This document shows, one piece after another, positions 9,508 through 16,662 of a DNA stretch of 64,000 nt. A model generated the notes under the pieces. That model saw nothing but the letters and a program-made list of their open reading frames with translations. It was not told where the DNA came from and did not search any database. The position numbers were made by a program, and so were the translations under genes. This DNA is from Lactobacillus sp. ESL0701. GTDB taxonomy: Bacteria; Bacillota; Bacilli; Lactobacillales; Lactobacillaceae. Each line of letters begins with the position of its first letter. Position 1 is the stretch's first letter. Where the stretch lies: positions 124,001-188,000 of the forward strand of contig NZ_JAQTIC010000001.1 in NCBI RefSeq assembly GCF_029433445.1, in the 5' to 3' direction.

Positions 9508-10743
9508 CTATTTATGTTGTTTTTTCAAAGTGAAGAAAATGATCAGAATGAAGTTGATTAGTAGGGTAAAGCCGGTTGTCCAAAAGACCGTGGCGTAATT
9601 GAAGACACCAGAGATAATTGAGCCCATCATGGAGCCGAAGACGGAACCAACGGCTTGGAATGACTGATTATAACTAAAGATCCGCCCGAAACTTTCTACT
9701 GGTGTATTGAGTGTTAAGACTGTTTGCGCTGCTGGTAACATTGCTGCACTGGCAATACCTAGCAAAAATCTTAATCCTGCAAGGATCCATGGTGAGTGGG
9801 TGAGGGCCATTGGAACGAAAAGAATGGCACCAACAATTAATCCTAAGCGTAAAATTTTCAATGGTCCAATTTCATCCATTTTGTGACCAACGCGAGAAGC
9901 GGCGAGCAGTGTCCCTAGACCCGGAGTTGCCGCGACGATGCCGGCAACAAAGGCAATATTCTTGCTGTTGGGCATCATTGATTTGACATAAAGAGAAACA
10001 ATGGGGTCAATTGACATGTTAGCTGCTTGAACGAGCAAGGTAGTAACAAACATGACAACAATTAGCTTAATGTTTGGTAACTCGTGCATGATTTCGCCCA
10101 TTGGTTTCATTTCTTCACGAGAAATCGGGGTAAATTCTTCGCTAACTAGGAACGTAGATCCAATAAAGACTAGTAACATTAAGAAGCCAGTGATAAAGAA
10201 GGGAATTCGATATCCCCACACGCCGCCGAGCCAATTACCGAAGAAACTGGATAAAACGCCGCCAAGTAGTGGACCGACTAAGTTGCCGGCAGTTCCGGCA
10301 GTCATCATTTGGCTCATTACCCAACCGCTGCGTTGGTGGGGTGTTTCACCAGCAATTAATGCCGTGGCGTTATTGATGTATCCGGAAAACGCGCCTTGAA
10401 TAAACCGCATGACGATAATATAAATAGCGTTGGGTGCAAACCCGGTTGCGGTAATGGTTAAAGCCATCACACCGGAGGCCCGCATACACATTAGCTTGCG
10501 TCCCTTGCGGTCAGCAAGGTTGCCCCAATAAGGCGAAACGATTGCCTGCGCAATGAAGGTCATAGCAAAGGCTAGTCCAGAATATAGGTTGATTTGCAAC
10601 TTACTGTAGTGACCAAGGTCCGCGATAAATAAAGAAATAAAGGGCATTGTCATTGAATAGCCCATACCTGTAATAAAGCAGCCAAGCCAGAGGGTATAAA
10701 ATGATTTATGCCATCCAGCTGGTAACTTGTAAGATTTTGTCAA
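9508..10743 (-). CDS. MFS multidrug-type exporter
   Basis: A 411-residue protein with 12 predicted membrane segments. The loop between helices 2 and 3 carries the MFS motif A variant GNLADRKGRK, and helix 5 has the antiporter-like GPLLGGVLSSFFG. This places it in the drug:proton antiporter families related to NorA, PmrA and TetA. It would export small hydrophobic compounds across the cytoplasmic membrane; the substrate cannot be predicted. It is transcribed alone, divergently from the membrane protein at 10885, and ends at a shared bidirectional terminator. The start ATG has AAGGATGG-like purines upstream. Confidence 0.85.
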   Translation of the reverse strand: MTKSYKLPAGWHKSFYTLWLGCFITGMGYSMTMPFISLFIADLGHYSKLQINLYSGLAFAMTFIAQAIVSPYWGNLADRKGRKLMCMRASGVMALTITATGFAPNAIYIIVMRFIQGAFSGYINNATALIAGETPHQRSGWVMSQMMTAGTAGNLVGPLLGGVLSSFFGNWLGGVWGYRIPFFITGFLMLLVFIGSTFLVSEEFTPISREEMKPMGEIMHELPNIKLIVVMFVTTLLVQAANMSIDPIVSLYVKSMMPNSKNIAFVAGIVAATPGLGTLLAASRVGHKMDEIGPLKILRLGLIVGAILFVPMALTHSPWILAGLRFLLGIASAAMLPAAQTVLTLNTPVESFGRIFSYNQSFQAVGSVFGSMMGSIISGVFNYATVFWTTGFTLLINFILIIFFTLKKQHK

Positions 10744-10884
10744 AATGATCCATCCTTCTATATTAATTAAAAAAATATTAATCCTTTTTATTTTAGCACA
10801 TAAAAATTGCTAAAAATTTACTAAAAACAAGAAATTTGACTGTTAAACATGGTAGGATAGTGTTTCTGAAAGGATGGGTACATT

Positions 10885-11820
10885 ATGGGGAAAGATCCAC
10901 GCATAACAAGGCGTGAATATCGCAAACGATATGTCGAAAGTGAAACAGATAGAGAAAAAGTTGTCCAACAAAGTGTTGAGACCAAGCATTATTCATTGCG
11001 CGTGCCGACACGTACGAATTATCGTCATTTAAAGTTGAATTTTTGGGAAATTTTTTCTGATCGCCCGTATATTGCTGTTGCGATTATTGTCTTGGCAATT
11101 TTCTTCATTATGGCAAAATTATGGTGGCTGTTAGTTCTGTTATTAGTGCTGGTCGTAATTGGCATTTATCTTATTGGTCGCAGCCATCATCCTGACCGCG
11201 TTCTAAGTCTGGAATTTAAGTTAAAAGCATCGCGCAAACTTAGTATGCTGCGGGCATTACAGTTTGGTGGGGCAATTGTTATCTTCTTGGCAACATATAT
11301 GAAAAAAGTAGTCAATGTCGACTTTTCGTCTGCTGGATCAACTGACGGTTTTCAAATTGTGCAGGGACTATTATCTGATCGCGGCGGCGTGTATGGGCAA
11401 CAAGGTTCATATTTTTTGAATTTGCTTAATACACTAACTGGCGGTCAATTGTGGGGAACATATCGTTACGCGACAAATAGCGCGCAAATGATGAACAGCA
11501 ATGCAGGACGCTGGATTGTAATTTGGGTATTGCTATTAATGATTGCCCCAGCATTTTGCGTGTTGGCGCAGTTCTTTAGAGAGCCGTATTCGCGCAATAC
11601 AATGTTAGTTGCGTCAGGCATAACTACGATTAGCTTTATCTTAACGCCGACTTTGATGCGGAAATGGATTGTGGCGTATGCCACGGAAAATCAGATGTCT
11701 CAAGTGCAGGCACAGGCGGCAGTGAGTGTTGGACCAATGGCCTATGTGGCAATGGGCTGTGCCTTGATGGTGTTAATAATTTCAATTTACCGTGTGATTA
11801 AAAAAGACCGCTTTGAATAA
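10885..11820 (+). CDS. Conserved membrane protein of unknown function
   Basis: A 311-residue protein behind AAAGGATG. The first 50 residues are strongly charged and lysine/arginine-rich, with no signal peptide. Membrane segments follow at about 63-78, 80-98 (a pair around the WWLLVLLLVLVVIG stretch), 125-140, 212-232, 240-255 and 288-305. The segment from about 145 to 205 (SAGSTDGFQIVQG, LLSDRGGVYGQQG) is probably extracellular. I recognise no domain. Its neighbours give no functional hint, because both flanking genes are MFS or small unknown proteins. It appears to be a lactobacillus-type membrane protein. Confidence 0.7.
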   Translation: MGKDPRITRREYRKRYVESETDREKVVQQSVETKHYSLRVPTRTNYRHLKLNFWEIFSDRPYIAVAIIVLAIFFIMAKLWWLLVLLLVLVVIGIYLIGRSHHPDRVLSLEFKLKASRKLSMLRALQFGGAIVIFLATYMKKVVNVDFSSAGSTDGFQIVQGLLSDRGGVYGQQGSYFLNLLNTLTGGQLWGTYRYATNSAQMMNSNAGRWIVIWVLLLMIAPAFCVLAQFFREPYSRNTMLVASGITTISFILTPTLMRKWIVAYATENQMSQVQAQAAVSVGPMAYVAMGCALMVLIISIYRVIKKDRFE

Positions 11821-11839
11821 AATTGCCTTTTGCTCAAGA

Positions 11840-11869
11840 AACTATTAAAATAATATTATTTTAATAGTT
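11840..11869. repeat. Perfect 30-base palindrome
   Basis: AACTATTAAAATAAT followed by its exact reverse complement ATTATTTTAATAGTT, 11 bases before the purine-rich GGGAGTGG that serves the 94-residue ORF at 11885. It is all A/T apart from two C/G positions. No T-run follows, so it is not a standard terminator. It could be an operator or an mRNA hairpin beside the ribosome binding site. Confidence 0.6.
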
Positions 11870-11884
11870 AGGGAGTGGTCGATA

Positions 11885-12169
11885 ATGGACTTTGACGAAA
11901 TGGTAAATCTGGCATTAAAGCCAGACGGCAATTTAAAATTAATTCTAAAAGGTAATGTTGAACAGGTAAATGATGAACCGCTAGGCGTTGTTGCGGTAGT
12001 TTATCTGACAAGTGATGCTCAATTGGCTAAAAAGAAATTTACCGAATTAAATGAAAATAAAACAGCTGACGAATTTTATATGGTTTATAGTTGTCCACAA
12101 GATACGTATTTGCCAACTTTAGGTCATTATCCTTCGCTTGAAATTTCTAGAGCAGATTTAGGCATGTAA
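11885..12169 (+). CDS. Small conserved hypothetical protein
   Basis: A 94-residue acidic cytoplasmic protein with a clear GGGAGTGG site and ATG start, ended by a strong terminator. There is no signal peptide, membrane segment or known motif. The sequence alternates charged and hydrophobic residues (VVAVVYLTSDAQLAKKKF, EFYMVYSCPQD), which suggests a compact alpha/beta fold. I do not recognise the family. The isolated transcription unit, good ribosome binding site and own terminator argue that it is a real gene. Confidence 0.65.
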   Translation: MDFDEMVNLALKPDGNLKLILKGNVEQVNDEPLGVVAVVYLTSDAQLAKKKFTELNENKTADEFYMVYSCPQDTYLPTLGHYPSLEISRADLGM

Positions 12170-12200
12170 AAAGACGAGAATTTAAGTTCTCGTCTTTTTT
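12168..12200. terminator. Bidirectional terminator
   Basis: AAAAAGACGAGAA pairs with TTCTCGTCTTTTT around a six-base loop. It serves the small ORF on the plus strand and the MFS gene that ends at 12203 on the minus strand. Confidence 0.9.
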
Positions 12201-12202
12201 GT

Positions 12203-13462
12203 TTAGTCAATATTTGATTCTACTGCTGGTGTTGGCTTGTGTGTCTTCTTCATTACGTACAGAATAATTGCAAACACAAGGACACTAACAATGATTAGAC
12301 CAAACAGGGCATAGTTGATTCCCACCGTACTGGTAATACTGGTAAAAATCGTGGTCATTAAAGGACCAGCAACTTGTAAAATTGTATTTAAAGCACCGAT
12401 TGAGGACGATAAGATTGTATGATCAACCGAAGATACTAGCCACTGTGTCATTTTTGGATTAGCAACACCAGCAAAGAAGCCGAGAACAGAGCCCAAAATT
12501 AAACAGCTAATTATATTTTTGCTAAAAATTGCTAATATCATGCCGACACTAAAAACAGTGTCAATTAAAGAAATCATAAATAATGAGGTTTTCTTAAACA
12601 GCGTGGTACCTATGGCACTGCCAAGAGCCATTCCGATTGAATCAACAGCACCAACTAGAGCGATGGTAAAACTGTAAGTACCAATTATCATACTTTTATT
12701 ACCAGCAATTACAATAGAAATTAATGGTTCAAGTGCCATCAAAATACCATTTAGTAAAGCAATAACTGAGATAACAGTTAGTAGCCCGTTGGCTTTTTTA
12801 ACTTGGCTAAAGGATGATTTGAAAGTAGACCAAAAATTTTGGTTATTGACTTGGACATTTTGATTAGGGTGGTCTTTAAGATAGCTGTGACCAACACTGG
12901 CATAGAGCAAGCCCGCACATAAAAAGGTTAAGGCGTTAACGATTGCTAAGTTAGAATATGATAGAAATAGTAGTAAGCCAGAGCCTATAAATTGGGCAAC
13001 TGTTGAAATAACTTGTGAAATACCGCTAGAAAATCCGGTAGCTTCAGATATTTCGTTTTGACCAACCAGATCAACAATTAGTGGCGTTGCTAAGCCGCTT
13101 GAATACATACCCGAAATGTCAGAGATGAAGTTGATGCCAATAACGATTAGAACCAAGTTCCAGCCGGCAATGTTAGTGACAAATAGTAACCCGACGATCA
13201 GATAAAGAACGAAGCGAATAATTGCTAGCCAAACAATCATTTTGAATTTGTTTTTAGTTCTGTCAGCGTAATAGCCGCTTAGACTTTCGATTAATCGCGG
13301 AATACCTTCAGTAATTGAAATTAATGAGATCGCCAGCGTGTAATTATGCAATTTGCTGGCATAAGTCATTAGTGCCAAGTAGAACAGAATGTCGCCAGCA
13401 GTTGATAACCAGCTGGCAAGTGTTAGTTTACGAAAGTTTTTATTCTTTAAGAAAATGCCCAT
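12203..13462 (-). CDS. MFS efflux protein (DHA3/MefA-like)
   Basis: A 419-residue protein with 12 predicted membrane segments that begins FLKNKNFRKLTLASWLSTAGD, the usual start of DHA3-type exporters related to macrolide efflux MefA. The motif-A region reads GYYADRTKNK. It is transcribed divergently from the Rgg-type regulator at 13593, with two adjacent inverted repeats between the genes, so it is a likely target of that regulator. The exported compound is unknown; Rgg-linked exporters in Gram-positive bacteria can export peptides or drugs, but nothing here decides. Confidence 0.82.
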   Translation of the reverse strand: MGIFLKNKNFRKLTLASWLSTAGDILFYLALMTYASKLHNYTLAISLISITEGIPRLIESLSGYYADRTKNKFKMIVWLAIIRFVLYLIVGLLFVTNIAGWNLVLIVIGINFISDISGMYSSGLATPLIVDLVGQNEISEATGFSSGISQVISTVAQFIGSGLLLFLSYSNLAIVNALTFLCAGLLYASVGHSYLKDHPNQNVQVNNQNFWSTFKSSFSQVKKANGLLTVISVIALLNGILMALEPLISIVIAGNKSMIIGTYSFTIALVGAVDSIGMALGSAIGTTLFKKTSLFMISLIDTVFSVGMILAIFSKNIISCLILGSVLGFFAGVANPKMTQWLVSSVDHTILSSSIGALNTILQVAGPLMTTIFTSITSTVGINYALFGLIIVSVLVFAIILYVMKKTHKPTPAVESNID

Positions 13463-13530
13463 AATTGATAACTCCTTTTTTCATTTAACATATATTTAGT
13501 ATATTTGAGTTAAAATAAATTAAAGGGGAA

Positions 13531-13567
13531 GTGTCGTATTTGACACAAACTTGCGTATTCGCAAGTT
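13531..13567. promoter_or_regulatory. Two adjacent inverted repeats, candidate Rgg operator
   Basis: GTGTC-6-GACAC (13531-13546) is followed directly by AACTTGCG-4-CGCAAGTT (13548-13567). Both lie between the divergent MFS and Rgg-type genes, and a TTGACA box (13540-13545) falls inside. The position and symmetry suit a regulator site controlling both directions; no binding is proven. Confidence 0.5.
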
Positions 13568-13592
13568 GATTAAGTTAGGGAGCATTTAACAA

Positions 13593-14438
13593 GTGACAAT
13601 TGGAGAACTATTAAAAAAGTACCGGCTAGAGAGCCTAAAAACACAAAAAGAGTGGGTTGGTGACATTGTTAGTCCCTCTTATTATTCTAAAGTCGAGAAG
13701 AATATTCATCGGATTACGGCAGAGGATTTATTACAGCTACTAAAATATAACAATGTTTCATTGGCGGCGTTTTTTAAGCAGCTTAATCAGGAGCAGGAAA
13801 CAGAGCAAGAACAAGAGGAACAGCTGTTTAACTTGGCACAGGAGGCTAATTATAAAAATTCTGTCGCAGATTTGCGTAAATTAAAACGAATTTTTAAGGA
13901 AAGTAATTTTGCGGATAAGGAAGAGCGAATTGTCTACATTGATGCGGAAATTGCGGAAATGACCGACCAAAAACTACCAGTAGAAGAAGAGCAAACTTTG
14001 AAGCAGTTAATTTTTAAGGTTGCGGATTTTAATGAAGATAATCTGCGGCTGTATTGCAACTATATGATGGCAATTTTTGATATTGACAGTAATTTGATTA
14101 TTGCTAAAAGGGTAGTTAAGCAGTTTATTAATTCTCCCAAATGGAAACTGCAAGCAATTATTTTAGCAATTATTGCCAATATGATAATCCAGTGCATAGA
14201 AAATAAGCGCGAAGATGAAGCGGACTTTTTTATTGAAAGCGCCCAGCAGGTTACAGTTATCCCAGAAAACTTCTTTTATAAGAACATCTTGCAGTTTATG
14301 GCGAATATTATCAGATATCATCAAACTGGCGATGAAAAGTTATTAACGCAATGTCAAACAGTGATTGCTAATTTGGCTTTTACAGGGATGCCTGAATATA
14401 GTAAGCAGCTGCATAAATTTTATTTAGAAAATAAGTAA
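13593..14438 (+). CDS. Rgg/GadR/MutR-family transcriptional regulator
   Basis: A 281-residue protein starting at GTG 13593 behind GGGAGC. Residues 1-60 are an XRE-type helix-turn-helix (IGELLKKYR, SPSYYSKVEKN) with the sequence style of Rgg proteins, followed by a Glu/Gln-rich hinge (about 67-78) and a C-terminal helical repeat region typical of the Rgg C-terminal domain that binds peptides or pairs monomers. It lies divergent to an MFS exporter and probably controls it. I searched the intergenic region for an SHP-like hydrophobic pheromone ORF and found no convincing one, so whether it senses a peptide is open. It converges with topB, whose stop is four bases away. Confidence 0.82.
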   Translation: MTIGELLKKYRLESLKTQKEWVGDIVSPSYYSKVEKNIHRITAEDLLQLLKYNNVSLAAFFKQLNQEQETEQEQEEQLFNLAQEANYKNSVADLRKLKRIFKESNFADKEERIVYIDAEIAEMTDQKLPVEEEQTLKQLIFKVADFNEDNLRLYCNYMMAIFDIDSNLIIAKRVVKQFINSPKWKLQAIILAIIANMIIQCIENKREDEADFFIESAQQVTVIPENFFYKNILQFMANIIRYHQTGDEKLLTQCQTVIANLAFTGMPEYSKQLHKFYLENK

Positions 14439-14442
14439 ATTA

Positions 14443-16452
14443 TTAGTCAAAATCAGCCTTAAAACCGACGAATTGGTGACCTTGGTAAGTTTGTTTAGCT
14501 AATTTGCCCGTGATTTTTCGCTTATTTAAGATGAATGCAATCGACTTGCCAGCAAAAAGATGCTTAAGCTCGCGTTCATTAAAGGTGTGTTTGCCCCAAG
14601 TCTGATTAATTGCAGTTTCTTTGCCGCGCCAAGTTCCCGTAACTTTGGGCTTAGGCGTAAAGGTAGTTTTTTTAGCTGTTTGCAGTTTGGCTAGTTTGGG
14701 GTTTTTGCTCAAATTGGTCGCATTTTTTTGTTCAATTGCTAGGTCGTGCTTAACGATTTGATTAATCAAAAAGGGCACGTTGCGATAGTCAAACTTGCCT
14801 TGTTTGACCATTTTCATCGTGTCTTGTAATTGTTCGGTGACTTTGGGCGAGGCAATGTAGGTTTGGTCACACAAGATTGATTGGACTAAACCAGGGAAAG
14901 TTAAAGAATATTTTTCCTTCGTGTTTTTGATTAGGGCGCTTTTGCCAGTGGAGATGTTGGCTAACGTCTGTTCTTGGGTTGCTCCTGTGCCAATTTTGTC
15001 TTTTTTAAGAAAATCGATAATAAACCGGTGAGTTGGCGATTTAGGCTTAGGGTTGTGTCCTTCATAAATAAAAGGTTGTGCGCTTGAGCCAAAAGGTAAT
15101 ACTTCTTGAGCATTTGTGTCATCAAGGTCGTGTTCGTTAAAAATCAGCTTGTAATTCAACTCGCGGGGTAAATTAATTGTGCAGGTAAATTTGGGATAAT
15201 CGGCAAGGTGGGCCTGTTCTTGGTCATAAAGGTAATCTTCAGCTAAAATTGCTAAAAAACTTTTGGCGACAGCTTCATAAATGATGCGTCCACATTTACC
15301 AAATTTCTCTTCAATTTCTGCTAGACTTCTTGGGACATTCAGACCAGGACGATTGGCACCGTGAGTGGCGTTATTTGCCAAGAATTTCTTTCGAAGTGTT
15401 GTGTGCGCTAATAATTTGGGGTCAACGTGGGTGACACGGGCAATTTGCTTAGCCAGTGGCAATAATTGGTCGAACTGTTCCTGGGTGATTTTAGTGTCTT
15501 CGGTTCGAGGATATGATAAAAAGCCAGCTTCATACATTTTTTGGTAAGTTGTAAGCACTTCTTTTGAAGCATAGCCCTTTTTTCCAACTAAAATTGCCAG
15601 GTGACTTAGGTCAAGTAAGTCAGGTGGTGCTTGGTGTTTAGTAACCTTAGTATCAATAATAATTTGCGCCTTGTGAAATTTTGATAACTCCAGCTTGGCA
15701 TCGGCTTCTGTCGTAAATTTTGCCTTTTGCCCTTGTTTAAAGATATTTTGGTTAGCATCACGAAAGCGGACTTCATAATATGACTTTTTGACATAATTTT
15801 GCCGCGCGGTTTCTTGTTGGTAAACCTGATTAACAATCGTTGATTTAAGCCGTCCTAAACGCAATGACTTCGGCTGAAAGCCGGCTTGTCTAGCAATGAT
15901 TAAGGCAATTCGCGATAGTTGCATTGAAGCAAAGTCAAACCGTTCGCGGCCAGTTGCTTCTAAAAACTCGCCTTGTTGGTATTGGTTAGTGACGTCAACC
16001 TTTTGCAGCAAGGCTTTTTTAATATTAGTTGGTGTTTCATCGGCAAAGCGAATCCGAAAAACGCGCTTGGTCCATTTAATCGCGTTGATAATTTCCCAGC
16101 CTAACAAGTCGCCCTCGCCTGACGGGTCATCATCGGTGGCAATTACGATTGCATCGCACTTTTGGGCGGCATTCTTAATATTAGCTAAGGCTGGCTCCAT
16201 GCCGGGAATAACTTCTTTTTCCCAAGTAAAGTCAAGCAGGTTCCACGGATAATTATTCAAATCGTACCAGTCGCTATATTTAGCAGCCTTATCTTGGGCA
16301 ACCATTTGATGTGGCTCTTTGAATTGTAATAAGTGCCCGTGAGCGTGGACAATTTGGTAGCTGTCGTGATTGAAGCTGCCCTTCAAGCCGCCTAATGCTG
16401 TGGCAAAGTTCTTAGCGGCGCTAGCTTTTTCTGTTAGAAGCAAAAGTTTCAA
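14443..16452 (-). CDS. topB: Type IA DNA topoisomerase III
   Basis: I place the start at TTG 16452 because AAGGAAC lies eight bases upstream and the protein then begins KLLLLTEKASAAKN, the normal TopB start; an upstream ATG adds 13 residues without a ribosome site. The product is 669 residues. The Toprim region reads ATDDDPSGEGD, a variant of the usual DxDREGE. The catalytic tyrosine is Tyr314 in LSYPRTED. The C-terminal tail is basic (FTPKPKVTGTWRGKE) and may bind DNA. It relaxes and decatenates DNA. TopB genes occur on conjugative plasmids as well as chromosomes, but no other transfer gene is near, so this looks chromosomal. Confidence 0.88.
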   Translation of the reverse strand: MKLLLLTEKASAAKNFATALGGLKGSFNHDSYQIVHAHGHLLQFKEPHQMVAQDKAAKYSDWYDLNNYPWNLLDFTWEKEVIPGMEPALANIKNAAQKCDAIVIATDDDPSGEGDLLGWEIINAIKWTKRVFRIRFADETPTNIKKALLQKVDVTNQYQQGEFLEATGRERFDFASMQLSRIALIIARQAGFQPKSLRLGRLKSTIVNQVYQQETARQNYVKKSYYEVRFRDANQNIFKQGQKAKFTTEADAKLELSKFHKAQIIIDTKVTKHQAPPDLLDLSHLAILVGKKGYASKEVLTTYQKMYEAGFLSYPRTEDTKITQEQFDQLLPLAKQIARVTHVDPKLLAHTTLRKKFLANNATHGANRPGLNVPRSLAEIEEKFGKCGRIIYEAVAKSFLAILAEDYLYDQEQAHLADYPKFTCTINLPRELNYKLIFNEHDLDDTNAQEVLPFGSSAQPFIYEGHNPKPKSPTHRFIIDFLKKDKIGTGATQEQTLANISTGKSALIKNTKEKYSLTFPGLVQSILCDQTYIASPKVTEQLQDTMKMVKQGKFDYRNVPFLINQIVKHDLAIEQKNATNLSKNPKLAKLQTAKKTTFTPKPKVTGTWRGKETAINQTWGKHTFNERELKHLFAGKSIAFILNKRKITGKLAKQTYQGHQFVGFKADFD

Positions 16453-16627
16453 GTTAATCAGTTCCTTGATAAAGATAAAATTTGTGGGCAAACTCTTGTT
16501 TGACTTAATTAGTATATCTTGTATTTAGCAAATGAACAAATTTATTTATTTTATAATAAGCAGCCTTTGAATTACTAAATCAATTGATTAGAAAGTAAAA
16601 TGGCTCGAGAAAAATGAAGTCAAAATA

Positions 16628-16657
16628 AAAAAGCAATCCTAATTGGATTGCTTTTTG
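16628..16657. terminator. Bidirectional terminator
   Basis: AAAAAGCAATCC pairs with GGATTGCTTTTT. It lies just after the stop of the GH31 gene on the minus strand. The 170-base gap up to topB holds no other gene I can support. Confidence 0.88.
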
Positions 16658-16662
16658 ACTGA

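Noticed and set aside
13520-13592. A short SHP-like pheromone ORF in the gap before the Rgg-type gene (a GTG frame near 13531)
   Set aside because: The frame gives a 12-residue peptide without the hydrophobic, aromatic-rich end of SHP peptides, and the ribosome site is only two bases from the start.
14443-16452. topB as a sign of a conjugative plasmid or integrated element
   Set aside because: No relaxase, coupling protein, integrase or att site is visible nearby, and the flanking genes are ordinary chromosomal types.
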